The notes beneath the pieces were generated by a model. The model did not search any database, was not told where the DNA came from, and saw only the letters and a list, made by a program, of their open reading frames with translations. DNA of 40,830 nt from Spirochaetaceae bacterium 4572_59 (GTDB taxonomy: Bacteria > Spirochaetota > Spirochaetia > DSM-2461): contig NBMC01000031.1 of NCBI GenBank assembly GCA_002084805.1, positions 1-40,830 of the forward strand, written 5' to 3'. The translations under genes and the position numbers were made by a program. Shown piece by piece: positions 8,071-16,327 of this stretch. Numbering within the stretch: position 1 is the first letter of the stretch; each line of letters opens with the position of its first letter.

Positions 8071-10128
8071 TCAGTATTCCAGAGGTCCAAAATATCCAAG
8101 CTCATCTCTTCCACTTTTTCTGACATAATTTACTTCCAGAGTAATGGGAATATAGGATTGACCAAAATTGGTATTGCTTATGGCATTATAACTTATAGTA
8201 TAGAATCCGTTTCCTCCCGACCGGGCATCTTCCATGAGGGGCAAGATTCCCCGGGGCTGCAGAAGATATGCGGAATTCCCACCTGTTTCTCTGGCAATAT
8301 AGTCAAGTTCGGGGTTTCTGTAATCCGGGTCCAGATAAACCGGATAGAAACGGATTCCGTTATTACTCATATATTGAGCCATATCCTGAAGCCCGTATTC
8401 TACAAATGTCTCAGGATGGATCCTCCCGTCAGTCAGAAAGATCATTATCTTCCGCTTACGGTTGGGAATCAACTGTGAAGCACCCAGACGCAGTCCAGAA
8501 GCAATATCCGGATGATCCGACCATCCGGAAGAAAGAAGCGGCAGAACATCCACAAGACTATCTCCCGGCTCCAGGAGTAACTGAGGAGAATCTTTTATGC
8601 TCACCAGATAGGCATCATCCCCGGTCTCAAGATCCTTGAAAATGCTCCTGATCCCATCCTGAATCAGATTTTTACGGTCCCGTAGGGCCCTGTTATTATC
8701 TACCAGCACAGAGACAATCAAATCATTATTATTGTAACCCGTGTAGGAGAGATCAAATCCTTCGATTGTCTGATCATTCTCCCGCAGGAAGAAATTCTTC
8801 TGATCAAGACCTACAACAGCTTTCCCCCAACGATCTTCAACAGTAAAGTCTACATGAAGGAGAGGATACTCCTCTGTAGCAATCCGGTTGATCCTCAGAA
8901 AAAGTCCGGCATACAGAGTCGCCAGATCGGTCATAACAGAAACAGAATTACCGTCAAAATCAGCCGCTACAATATTGCCGTTCCCATCTTGAGTAATACT
9001 GAGAACCCGTTTCCCCGATCCTCCCAGATCAGATGAGACGGAGAGAACATCATTTACAAGATCATATACAAGGATCTGACCCTCATCAGCGATGAGAAGA
9101 GAATCATCATCCACAAACAGTAAATCCTCCGGTGCTTTCAGCCCTTCACGGATCAGTGTCTGTATAAAGTTCCCACTCTCATCAAAAACCTCAACCCGGC
9201 CATTCATGGAATCGGCTACATAGACAAGGCCATTTCTCAAAACAAGGCCGCTGGGACCCCTCAGTCCCGAGAAATCGGATCGTGGCCGTCCGAATGAGAG
9301 GATAAACTCCCCTTCCAGATTAAATTTACTGACCCGGCGGTTTCCCCATTCCGTAACATAGATATATCCGTCTTCCGATACAGCCAGATACTGCGGCCCC
9401 AGAAGCTGACCATCTCCGGTACCCCGCTCTCCTATGGATTTAATCCTAAAACCGCTTCTGGAACAGATGGAGACTCGGTCTGCACCGTATTCAGAAACCA
9501 GCAATTGATCATCCGGCAGAAAATCCAGATCAAAGGGCTTATCAAATCCCAGAACACCACCACTCAGAACATGATTAATCCGACCGGTAGTGCTGATCTT
9601 AAGAAGATCGCCATTCAGGTAGGATAAGAGATAAAAACTTCCGTCACCGTCGGGAGATGCCGAAACAGAGACAGGTCTATTATAAAAAGTCAGACCATCC
9701 TGTTCCCGGGGAATATCATATAGTTCAACCAAGCGATCACTGGATTTCAATTCTCTTGAGAGGCCACGGCGGTCCGACACTATTTCAGCAAAACTGATAA
9801 GAGCGGAGTCTGCCTTATCATGATTGATAAGGTTCTGCCACTCGTTTAAGGCAGCTTCTTCAAAACCGGATTGATAATAACTCCGACCCAACCAGAAACG
9901 GGTTCTGAAATTATCGGGATCAAGGGCAAGTGATTTTTCCAGGGATAAAATAGACTTATTGAAAAGCCCCTCATGAAAAGAGATAACACCCCAGCGGAAC
10001 TCCTCTACAGCCTGAATCGCTTCTGAATTTACAGAACCATTCTGCTGTGCCGTCAAGCTTAAACTGATAAGTAAGAACAGGATTGAAAAAAAAAGAATTT
10101 TAGAACTTGTCATATCGTTCCAGTACAT
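8071..10128 (-). CDS. Exported TPR-NHL-VWA protein
   Basis: 685 residues. A signal peptide (1-28) leads to two TPR-like helical pairs (~35-105). A beta-propeller of NHL-type repeats follows (~150-410; for example GPQYLAVSEDGYIYVTEWGNRRV and GPSGLVLRNGLVYVADSMNGRV). A von Willebrand A-like domain occupies ~465-640. The first metal-site motif of the VWA domain, normally DxSxS, reads D477-N-N479-R-A481, so both serines are missing and metal-dependent binding is doubtful. It probably acts outside the cytoplasmic membrane as a protein-interaction scaffold. The ATG at 10128 has AGGGAG seven bases upstream, which favours it over the ATG at 10113; this start lies inside the end of the upstream TPR gene, so the two are coupled. 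Confidence 0.75.
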   Translation of the reverse strand: MYWNDMTSSKILFFSILFLLISLSLTAQQNGSVNSEAIQAVEEFRWGVISFHEGLFNKSILSLEKSLALDPDNFRTRFWLGRSYYQSGFEEAALNEWQNLINHDKADSALISFAEIVSDRRGLSRELKSSDRLVELYDIPREQDGLTFYNRPVSVSASPDGDGSFYLLSYLNGDLLKISTTGRINHVLSGGVLGFDKPFDLDFLPDDQLLVSEYGADRVSICSRSGFRIKSIGERGTGDGQLLGPQYLAVSEDGYIYVTEWGNRRVSKFNLEGEFILSFGRPRSDFSGLRGPSGLVLRNGLVYVADSMNGRVEVFDESGNFIQTLIREGLKAPEDLLFVDDDSLLIADEGQILVYDLVNDVLSVSSDLGGSGKRVLSITQDGNGNIVAADFDGNSVSVMTDLATLYAGLFLRINRIATEEYPLLHVDFTVEDRWGKAVVGLDQKNFFLRENDQTIEGFDLSYTGYNNNDLIVSVLVDNNRALRDRKNLIQDGIRSIFKDLETGDDAYLVSIKDSPQLLLEPGDSLVDVLPLLSSGWSDHPDIASGLRLGASQLIPNRKRKIMIFLTDGRIHPETFVEYGLQDMAQYMSNNGIRFYPVYLDPDYRNPELDYIARETGGNSAYLLQPRGILPLMEDARSGGNGFYTISYNAISNTNFGQSYIPITLEVNYVRKSGRDELGYFGPLEY

Positions 10129-10771
10129 TAAGATGCTCCCTTATATCAGGATTATCATTGGTATTTTTCAAGGCTTTTTCAAGAAAAATCCGGGCCTCGT
10201 CCATATTTCCGGTTTTAAAGAGCGCCCATCCCAGTGAATCCTGATAGTTTCCATTTTCTGAATTCAACTTAAGAGCCTTACGGCAGTATTCTACCGCTTT
10301 TTCAGGATTGATACTCTCCTCGGCCATTATATATCCCAAAGAATTCAGAGTGTTGGGATTATCAGAATCGATTTCCAAAGCTCTGGTCAGATAATCTATG
10401 GCTTCAGAAACATTCCCCTTGCTCCACAGGGTATAACCAAGAGAGGTAAAAACCTGGGAGGATTCAAAACCATCATTCAGAAGCTGCCTTAACTGCAGCT
10501 CCGCTGCGGAAAAGTTGCCGGAAACATTATAGATATAGGCCAGAACCATCCGAATCTGGAATGCCCTCAAAAAGGAACTGTCCTCTTCCAGAGATTTTTC
10601 AAGATAGAAAACCGCAGCATTATACTCACGGGTCCGGGTGTAACAGAGACCTATGAAATATGCCAATTCCGGATCTTCAACGGGATCCACATCTTCAGAC
10701 ATAAAGGCATCCAGAGCATCTTCATACAGAGCGTTTTCATAAAGGGTCAGTCCATCTTCCCGGTGTGACAT
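10100..10771 (-). CDS. TPR-repeat protein
   Basis: 223 residues made almost entirely of tetratricopeptide repeats. At least five units are visible, such as PELAYFIGLCYTRTREYNAAVFYLEKSL and PNTLNSLGYIMAEESINPEKAVEYCRKAL. No signal peptide or membrane helix is present, so it is probably a cytoplasmic protein-binding adaptor. Its start codon shares a base with the surE stop (TGATG), and its end overlaps the NHL-VWA gene by 29 bases. That tight coupling suggests coordinated production with the exported partner. The exact role is unknown. Confidence 0.75.
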   Translation of the reverse strand: MSHREDGLTLYENALYEDALDAFMSEDVDPVEDPELAYFIGLCYTRTREYNAAVFYLEKSLEEDSSFLRAFQIRMVLAYIYNVSGNFSAAELQLRQLLNDGFESSQVFTSLGYTLWSKGNVSEAIDYLTRALEIDSDNPNTLNSLGYIMAEESINPEKAVEYCRKALKLNSENGNYQDSLGWALFKTGNMDEARIFLEKALKNTNDNPDIREHLNVLERYDKF

Positions 10772-11520
10772 CAGTGGCTGTACCCCGCACTTTCTGTAAG
10801 TTTACCCACATGAGGAATGATAAGCGGTGAAACACAAACGGCAGAAATAGAAACATTCCCACGTTTTATGGCGAGGACATCCGATCCTTCCTCATTCTGA
10901 GAGCTTACCGTGCTTCCTTTTAGAAAACAATAGGTTCCCTCTCCTCTTGGTGGAGTAAACTTAACAAGCTCATCATCATAAATACGTCTGGCGGGCCAAG
11001 TCCATTCCAGATGGGTGTCGTCATCCATCTCTTCGGGAAAATTCATATTTAAAAAGCAGTTTTCCTCCCAGAGATTCACAAGTTCCTCTAAATGAGAAGC
11101 TACAAATTCTGAAACATCCTGAAAACAGTAAGGAGGCCGGAATTTATCAAGGGAGACGGCAATAGCCGGGAAATTATGCAGTGCAGCCTGCCGGGCAGCG
11201 GCAGCTGTCCCTGAATACAGCAGATCTGTGCCAAGATTCGGTCCGAGGTTAATTCCCGAAAGAACTACATCTAAATCCTCAGGCAGAAAACCTCCCGTAC
11301 CAAAAACAATACAATCAGTGGGAGTTCCACTGCAAGACCAGACCTGATCCTCTATGGATTCAATCTTAACCGGATCTTTGAGGGTAATAGACTGAGAGCT
11401 TCCACTACGATCCCCACTGGGAGCCATAACCCACACATCATGATCCTTTGACAGGACCTCTTTGAGATTTTGTAATCCGGGACTATTTATCCCATCATCA
11501 TTTGTAATTAATATTTTCAT
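10771..11520 (-). CDS. surE: 5'/3'-nucleotidase SurE
   Basis: 249 residues, the usual size. It removes phosphate from nucleoside monophosphates and is metal dependent. The metal-site motif is TNDDG (6-10), followed by the conserved APSGDRSGSSQSIT (about 38-51) and, further on, VLSGINLGPNLGTDLLYSGTAAAARQA (about 85-111). Other family marks are NFP (N of the active site) and the SG pair. It is read from the galK-like gene side with a 24-base gap and overlaps the TPR gene by one base. The assignment is secure; its link to the other genes in the operon is not evident. Confidence 0.95.
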   Translation of the reverse strand: MKILITNDDGINSPGLQNLKEVLSKDHDVWVMAPSGDRSGSSQSITLKDPVKIESIEDQVWSCSGTPTDCIVFGTGGFLPEDLDVVLSGINLGPNLGTDLLYSGTAAAARQAALHNFPAIAVSLDKFRPPYCFQDVSEFVASHLEELVNLWEENCFLNMNFPEEMDDDTHLEWTWPARRIYDDELVKFTPPRGEGTYCFLKGSTVSSQNEEGSDVLAIKRGNVSISAVCVSPLIIPHVGKLTESAGYSH

Positions 11521-11544
11521 GATTTCTGTACTCTTTGGGCAGTA

Positions 11545-12687
11545 TTATTGATACTTAACACCCGAAACAGGTTCGCAAATAAAATGGTCAGCTTTGAAAC
11601 CGAAAATCCGATCATATTCTTCCAGATGTTCATCGTACAATGTAATATTATTAACATTTATCAGGTTAATTGTACAACCACCGAAGCCGTTCCCTACCAT
11701 TCTTGAACCAAAGACACCGTTTGTCTCATTGGCTCTCTTTACTAACCAGTCCAATTCAGGACAGGATATTTCAAGCTGATCCCTCAAGCTTTCATGGGAA
11801 CGGTTCATCAATTTGCCTACGGTCATCAGGTCCTTTGCTTCCAAGGCAGTGCGCATCTCCATCACACGTTGATTCTCCTGAACCACATGAATACAGCGTC
11901 TCCGAAGATGTTCAGGATAGCTTTCAAGACCAGACCTCAAATCATTATAGGAGAGATCTCTCAGAGACTGATTCTTTCTTATTGTATTTAAAGCATCCAG
12001 ACACTCTTCATTGTTCTTGGCAAGATCTTCTGTTTCACCATAACCGTTTCCATTAGGAACGTGAGAATCTGTGATCAAAAACACCATGGGAGAGAAATCC
12101 AAATCAATATAGTACATATCCTGGGATTTGGTATCCATCAGCACGGCCTGTCCGACCTTACCATAAAAAGAAATAGTACAAGCGGTTATTCCGGGATCTT
12201 TATTCATAAATTTCATCTCCGCCAATCTGGCGGTTTCAACCAACTGAATATCTGAAATATCAAAATTATAGAATATTTTAAGGGCGTTGACCACAGCCAG
12301 TGTCAAAGCGGAAGAGGATCCCAATCCCACCTGTTCAGGAATTTCACTGAACACAGTAATATCAAGACCTCTGACGGGACAACCTAACTGCATCATTACG
12401 GAGATAGCTCCTTTGATATAGTTGGCCCAGCGATCCTCTCTCTTATATTTAAGACCTGAAAGAGAGGATTTCTTTCTTTCTTTATAGTTCTCAGAATAGC
12501 AACGAACCGAATTATCCAGCCGTTCTGAAAGAGATACATAAAGATATTTGTTTACGGCTACAGAAAGAACTAATCCCTCAAAGTACTCCGTATGCTCTCC
12601 CATAAGATCTAGCTTCCCGGGAACCTTAACCACAAGTTGTGGATCGTTTCCATGAGCATTTTTATGGTGAATCTGAATTTCTTCCAT
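11545..12687 (-). CDS. Galactokinase-like GHMP kinase lacking the catalytic Asp
   Basis: 380 residues, galactokinase length. Seen: sugar-binding motif GKLDLMGEHTEYFEG (24-38; the usual HTDY is HTEY), ATP loop VGLGSSSAL (120-128) and C-terminal GNGFGGCT. The family motif GIMDQFxSxFGK aligns without a gap to GITACTISFYGK (166-177), which places Ala169 where the catalytic-base aspartate and Cys170 where the following glutamine should be. So the fold is that of galactokinase (galactose + ATP to galactose-1-phosphate), but catalysis is doubtful. It may be a sugar or ATP sensor, act on another substrate, or be a diverged kinase. No galT or galE is nearby; surE follows in the same direction. Start ATG at 12687. 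Confidence 0.8.
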   Translation of the reverse strand: MEEIQIHHKNAHGNDPQLVVKVPGKLDLMGEHTEYFEGLVLSVAVNKYLYVSLSERLDNSVRCYSENYKERKKSSLSGLKYKREDRWANYIKGAISVMMQLGCPVRGLDITVFSEIPEQVGLGSSSALTLAVVNALKIFYNFDISDIQLVETARLAEMKFMNKDPGITACTISFYGKVGQAVLMDTKSQDMYYIDLDFSPMVFLITDSHVPNGNGYGETEDLAKNNEECLDALNTIRKNQSLRDLSYNDLRSGLESYPEHLRRRCIHVVQENQRVMEMRTALEAKDLMTVGKLMNRSHESLRDQLEISCPELDWLVKRANETNGVFGSRMVGNGFGGCTINLINVNNITLYDEHLEEYDRIFGFKADHFICEPVSGVKYQ

Positions 12688-12725
12688 AATCCTAGTCCTG
12701 TAACACTGGTGTAAAATCCACTTTC

Positions 12726-12754
12726 ATAGTAAGACATGTTACCTAATATTTCAA
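12726..12754 (-). promoter_or_regulatory. Promoter for the galK-like / surE operon
   Basis: On the minus strand TTGAAA (12749-12754) and TACTAT (12726-12731) are 17 bases apart. The predicted start is about 30 bases before the ATG at 12687. No terminator is visible between the following genes, so it may serve the whole group down to the YkgJ-like gene. Confidence 0.5.
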
Positions 12755-12858
12755 TAAAAATTCCTAATAGAAGAATTCAACTCTATTTTAGCCCACTCTA
12801 ATCAACAAAAAATCATTTTTTAGGCTCTCGGAGTCTCCAATAAAACTAGGGTTGAGAC

Positions 12859-12886
12859 AAAAAAAGCCGTTGCTTTCGCAACAGCT
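12859..12886 (-). terminator. Terminator of the rho-rpmE transcript
   Basis: Read on minus, AGCTGTTGC (12878-12886) and GCAACGGCT (12865-12873) form a nine-pair stem with one G-U pair and a GAAA tetraloop, followed by seven Ts. It starts 28 bases after the rpmE stop codon. Strong intrinsic terminator. Confidence 0.9.
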
Positions 12887-12913
12887 ATTATTTTTCGTTC
12901 AAACCAATAAAGA

Positions 12914-13123
12914 TCAGTCTTTAGTTTTAATACCGTATTTTTTGTTGAATCTTTCAACACGGCCGGCAGTATCAACCAGTTTCTGTTTTCCAGTGTAAAA
13001 AGGATGACAGGCGCTGCAGATTTCTACTTCCATATCACCACGAGTAGAACGTGTCTCAATTACATTACCACAAGCACATTTTATTGTGGCTTTTTCATAT
13101 TTAGGATGAATTCCTACTTTCAT
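12914..13123 (-). CDS. rpmE: 50S ribosomal protein L31 (zinc-binding form)
   Basis: 69 residues, normal length for bL31. It keeps the zinc ligands CAC (16-18) and CSAC (37-40) and the HPFYTGKQK segment, so it is the zinc-containing paralogue rather than the C-minus form. It starts [10 protein letters not shown] with GGAGG eight bases upstream. It follows rho by 47 bases and is closed by an intrinsic terminator. The rho-rpmE pair is a common bacterial arrangement. Confidence 0.97.
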   Translation of the reverse strand: MKVGIHPKYEKATIKCACGNVIETRSTRGDMEVEICSACHPFYTGKQKLVDTAGRVERFNKKYGIKTKD

Positions 13124-13170
13124 AATTTATATCCTCCAAGAAATCTCCACTTCAAAGATCCCATTATTCA

Positions 13171-15063
13171 CTAATTTCGATCCTGACCTGTATTCATAGA
13201 CTTCAGGAACGCCTCATTATTCTTGGTTTTACGCATTTTGTCAACAATCATCTCGGTAACTTCCAGATCATCCATGGGACTAAGGACTTTTCTGAGTACC
13301 CACATTTTATTAAGCTCTTCACTGGTAAGGAGAAGATCTTCTTTTCTAGTACCGGATTTTCCAATATTGATGGCAGGAAAAGTCCTCTTGTCAGCCAGAC
13401 GACGGTCAAGAACAAGCTCCATATTACCAGTACCCTTAAACTCTTCAAAGATAACCTCATCCATACGACTTCCGGTTTCAATCAATGCAGTGGCCACAAT
13501 AGTCAGGCTTCCGCCATCCTCTATATTACGGGCCGCACCAAAAAATCTCTTGGGTTTATGAAGGGCATTGGAATCCACACCACCGGAAAGAATCTTACCT
13601 GAGGTGGGAACGGTCTGATTGTAAGCCCTGGCCAGTCTCGTAATAGAGTCCAGCAAGATAACAACATCTTTTTTATGCTCAACCAGCCGACGGGCTTTTT
13701 CCAGAACCATTTCAGCAACCTGTACATGCCTGCTGGCCTGTTCGTCAAAGGTAGAAGCAATAACTTCACCCTGAACACTCCTCCGCATGTCTGTAACTTC
13801 TTCAGGACGCTCATCTATAAGAAGTACAATCAACTGAACATCAGGATGATTTTCTGTGATGGCATTTGCAATTTTCTGCAGGATAACAGTTTTACCTGTA
13901 CGTGGGGGAGACACAATAAGACCACGCTGTCCCATTCCGATAGGGCAAAACAGATTGATCATTCGTGTAGAAGGATCAGGAATCTTTGTTTCCATATTCA
14001 GTCTGCTTGTAGGATACAGGGGAGTCAGATTTTCAAAAGAAACACGGGTCTGAGCAACGCTGGTATCGTCAAAGTTAACATTGACAACCCGTAGCATAGC
14101 AAAGAATCTCTCCCCTTCTTTGGGAGAACGGATCTGACCGTATACGGTATCACCGGTCTTCAAATTGAACAGTCTTATCTGCGAAGGTGAGATGTAGATA
14201 TCATCACCACCGGGAAGATAGGAGTTCTGGGGAGATCTCAGAAATCCATAACCGTCAGGCAGGATTTCCAGGGCGCCGTAGGCAAAAATGACACCATTCC
14301 TCAGTTCAATATGAGCTTTCAGGATAGAAAAAATTACTTCCTGTTTTTTAAATGTAATTAAATCGTCCCCACCGAGTTCCAACTCTTCAGCAAAGATTCT
14401 TAACGCGGGCATAGTCATTAGGGAAAGATCATTGATAGTAAGTCTTGGCTGATCATCCGTAGGCAGAACTGCCTGACGCGGATTCCTCCCCTGTTCTCTG
14501 CGGGATTTTCCATTTTTACGTTTGTTGTAAGGTCCACCGGGACGTCTGTTGTTATTGTTACTTTTAAACGGTTTTTCTTCTGACGACGCTTTTGTTTCGC
14601 GGACTTCTTGCTTTTCAGGGCTACCGGAGGAATCTACTGCTACTGCGACTGCTGCAAGAGGTTTAGCCGGCTCATTCACCGTTGCAGGACTTGCCACCGT
14701 TGCAGGACTTGCCACCGTTGCAGGACTTGCCACCGTTGCAGGACTTGATTCGTCTATCTTTTTCTTCCGGAGACGTTTCCTGGGAACAACAACTTTTATA
14801 TCCTCTCCGCTACTGTCTTTTTCGGCCATAGCTACTTTTGCAGAAATATCAGATTCCACTTTTTCTTCACTGTCTTTCTGTATATCAGCTTTTTTCTTTA
14901 CGATGGGTTTTTTTACTTTAACTGTTCGGGATTCGCTTTCGGCAGTATTGTCGCCGGCGGATTCTGTTACGGGATCCAAGCCAAGTTCTTTCTGAGCATT
15001 ACTTTCAGGGGCTGCAGATTGATCGACCTGGAGATCAACCAGATTTTTCCGGATAATCGCCAT
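13171..15063 (-). CDS. rho: Transcription termination factor Rho with long N-terminal extension
   Basis: 630 residues, about 210 longer than E. coli Rho. The RNA-dependent helicase core is complete: Rho_N helix region (~210-255), cold-shock RNA-binding domain ([26 protein letters not shown], ~260-330), P-loop SPPRTGKT (~385-392), Walker [17 protein letters not shown] and the Q/R-loop [14 protein letters not shown]. Residues ~1-205 are a disordered, highly charged extension rich in Lys, Glu, Ser, Asn and Arg. It contains four SPATVA repeats at ~107-130 and a basic RRPGG...KRKNGKSRR stretch that probably adds RNA contacts. The start ATG has GGAG six bases upstream. Transcription appears to begin from a near-consensus promoter at the end of pncC, leaving a ~115-base leader that could allow autoregulation. 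Confidence 0.97.
   Translation of the reverse strand: MAIIRKNLVDLQVDQSAAPESNAQKELGLDPVTESAGDNTAESESRTVKVKKPIVKKKADIQKDSEEKVESDISAKVAMAEKDSSGEDIKVVVPRKRLRKKKIDESSPATVASPATVASPATVASPATVNEPAKPLAAVAVAVDSSGSPEKQEVRETKASSEEKPFKSNNNNRRPGGPYNKRKNGKSRREQGRNPRQAVLPTDDQPRLTINDLSLMTMPALRIFAEELELGGDDLITFKKQEVIFSILKAHIELRNGVIFAYGALEILPDGYGFLRSPQNSYLPGGDDIYISPSQIRLFNLKTGDTVYGQIRSPKEGERFFAMLRVVNVNFDDTSVAQTRVSFENLTPLYPTSRLNMETKIPDPSTRMINLFCPIGMGQRGLIVSPPRTGKTVILQKIANAITENHPDVQLIVLLIDERPEEVTDMRRSVQGEVIASTFDEQASRHVQVAEMVLEKARRLVEHKKDVVILLDSITRLARAYNQTVPTSGKILSGGVDSNALHKPKRFFGAARNIEDGGSLTIVATALIETGSRMDEVIFEEFKGTGNMELVLDRRLADKRTFPAINIGKSGTRKEDLLLTSEELNKMWVLRKVLSPMDDLEVTEMIVDKMRKTKNNEAFLKSMNTGQDRN
14677..14748 (-). 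repeat. Four tandem 18-bp repeats inside rho
   Basis: Four copies of an 18-base unit (14677, 14695, 14713, 14731) encode SPATVA in the Rho extension. They are identical except for the outermost base of the copy at 14731-14748. The near identity points to recent expansion by slippage. The unit is a multiple of three, so copy changes keep the frame. Confidence 0.95.
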
Positions 15064-15185
15064 ATGTTCTCCAAATTAAAATTTATTGTTAGTATTTATT
15101 TAAAGCTAAGTCTTCAAAACTCTTTAGTATATTTAAAATAAAATTGAAGATTCAGACTTGATTTCTAGGGGGCTTCTATTTTACA

Positions 15186-15214
15186 AATATATGATGTGGA
15201 TTATTTGCTGTCAA
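15186..15214 (-). promoter_or_regulatory. Strong promoter for rho-rpmE
   Basis: On minus, a perfect TTGACA (15209-15214) and TATATT (15186-15191) are exactly 17 bases apart. The -35 box lies in the last codons of pncC and its TAA stop lies in the spacer. The predicted start near 15180 gives a ~115-base untranslated leader before the rho ATG. Confidence 0.75.
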
Positions 15215-15701
15215 GACAGGAATCATTTAAAATAATATTTTCTGCCATTTTGACTGCGGTCAGAACGGTTTTTTCCCGAACAAACTGACGATTCCCATCG
15301 AATAAATACTTACGGATATCATAAGCATACCCTTTTAAAGCGACGCCAATCCATACAGTGCCCACGGGTTTCTCAGGAGTTCCTCCCCCAGGTCCTGCCA
15401 CACCAGAGACAGCAATAGACAATTCGGTACCACTTTTAACAAGAGCAGCGTCCAGCATTTGCCGGACAACCTCTTCGGAAACGGCACCTTTTGTTTCCAA
15501 TGTATCCTCTGAAACTCCTAAAATCGCAGATTTAGCCTCATTTGCATAGGTAAGAAATCCACCCCAGAAGATATCAGAACTTCCGGAAAGATCAGTCAAG
15601 GCTCCGCCAATAAGACCGCCGGTACAGGATTCGGCTGTAACTATCCGAATCTTCTTTCCCCGGCAAAGATCAATAAGAGACTGAACGTTATCCAAGCTCA
15701 T
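15201..15701 (-). CDS. pncC: Nicotinamide-nucleotide amidohydrolase PncC (CinA C-terminal domain)
   Basis: 166 residues, a stand-alone CinA C-terminal domain. It converts nicotinamide mononucleotide to nicotinic acid mononucleotide in pyridine-nucleotide recycling. Family marks: TAESCTGGLIGG (19-30, with the catalytic Ser), FWGGFLTYANEAKSAILGV, KGAVSEEVV, and AVSGVAGPGGGTPEKPVGTVWIG (about 97-119). It overlaps the preceding bactofilin gene by 14 bases, indicating translational coupling. No COG1058 N-terminal domain is attached. Confidence 0.93.
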   Translation of the reverse strand: MSLDNVQSLIDLCRGKKIRIVTAESCTGGLIGGALTDLSGSSDIFWGGFLTYANEAKSAILGVSEDTLETKGAVSEEVVRQMLDAALVKSGTELSIAVSGVAGPGGGTPEKPVGTVWIGVALKGYAYDIRKYLFDGNRQFVREKTVLTAVKMAENIILNDSCLDSK

Positions 15702-16095
15702 TATGATCTTGTTTTAGTTGAGGCACTGCTGCGGAAAAGACATCGATACTTTCATGATCACTGATCATATCACATTTCCCTTCAAAGCGGACCCCATCAG
15801 CGATTTTCAGTTTAGCCGTTCTGATGTTCCCTATAACCTGCCCGGTTTCAAGCATCTCCAACTTCTCGGAGGCTTCAATGTCCCCATAGACGATACCGCC
15901 TACAACGATAGAACCGACTTTAATATCCGCACGAACCTCAGCACCTTCTTCAATATACAGAAAGCCTTCCGATTCAATATTTCCGTCATATTTTCCATCA
16001 ATTTTGAGTGGGTTACTGAACTTCATAGTTCCTTTGAAGACAGTTTCACTGCCTAATATGGTTGAAATGGATTCAATATCTTTAGGTAATGTCAT
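15688..16095 (-). CDS. Bactofilin (copy 1)
   Basis: 135 residues with the central right-handed beta-helix of the family: a repeating GxI / V-x-G pattern (FKGTMKFSNPLKIDGKYDGNI, IKVGSIVVGGIVYGDIEASEKLEML, GNIRTAKLKIADGVRFEGKCDM). Bactofilins polymerise without nucleotide into membrane-associated filaments that position cell-wall and motility machinery. Short unstructured tails flank the core, as usual. A second copy lies at 20401-20814, next to a LytM peptidase. This copy sits between a TPR protein and pncC, ten bases after the former's stop. Confidence 0.9.
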   Translation of the reverse strand: MTLPKDIESISTILGSETVFKGTMKFSNPLKIDGKYDGNIESEGFLYIEEGAEVRADIKVGSIVVGGIVYGDIEASEKLEMLETGQVIGNIRTAKLKIADGVRFEGKCDMISDHESIDVFSAAVPQLKQDHNELG

Positions 16096-16105
16096 GATAA
16101 TCCTA

Positions 16106-16327
16106 TTATTTTGTTTTCATTGTAAAAACACCGTCCCATTCAGGTGGTGGTGGATTTTCCAGATACAACTTGCATCTGGCATAGTATACTTTAGATGGAC
16201 CATCTTCATTATCAATCTTCAGGGCTTCAGCAAATTTCTTCATTGCATCAGAAAAACTTCTCTGTTTATAGAGTTCCCGCCCCTGAGCAAATACTTGAAG
16301 AACCTTTTGTTTTTCATCAGAGATCAT
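16106..16327 (-). CDS. Small single-TPR protein
   Basis: 73 residues. One TPR (FAQGRELYKQRSFSDAMKKFAEALK) is followed by GPSKVYYARCKLYLENPPPPEWDGVFTMKTK. From memory this is the module found at the C-terminus of many spirochaete and other bacterial adenylate/guanylate cyclases, here standing alone with its own start and no cyclase next to it. It overlaps lnt by four bases (ATGA), so the two are coupled. It could be a protein-binding adaptor; its function is unknown. Confidence 0.7.
   Translation of the reverse strand: MISDEKQKVLQVFAQGRELYKQRSFSDAMKKFAEALKIDNEDGPSKVYYARCKLYLENPPPPEWDGVFTMKTK

Noticed and set aside
14677..14748. Short regular repeats as a possible CRISPR array
   Set aside because: Units are tandem without spacers, are a multiple of three and encode SPATVA repeats in Rho.
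14549..14995. Plus-strand frame of 148 codons opposite rho
   Set aside because: Low-complexity antisense shadow of the Rho extension, with no ribosome site.
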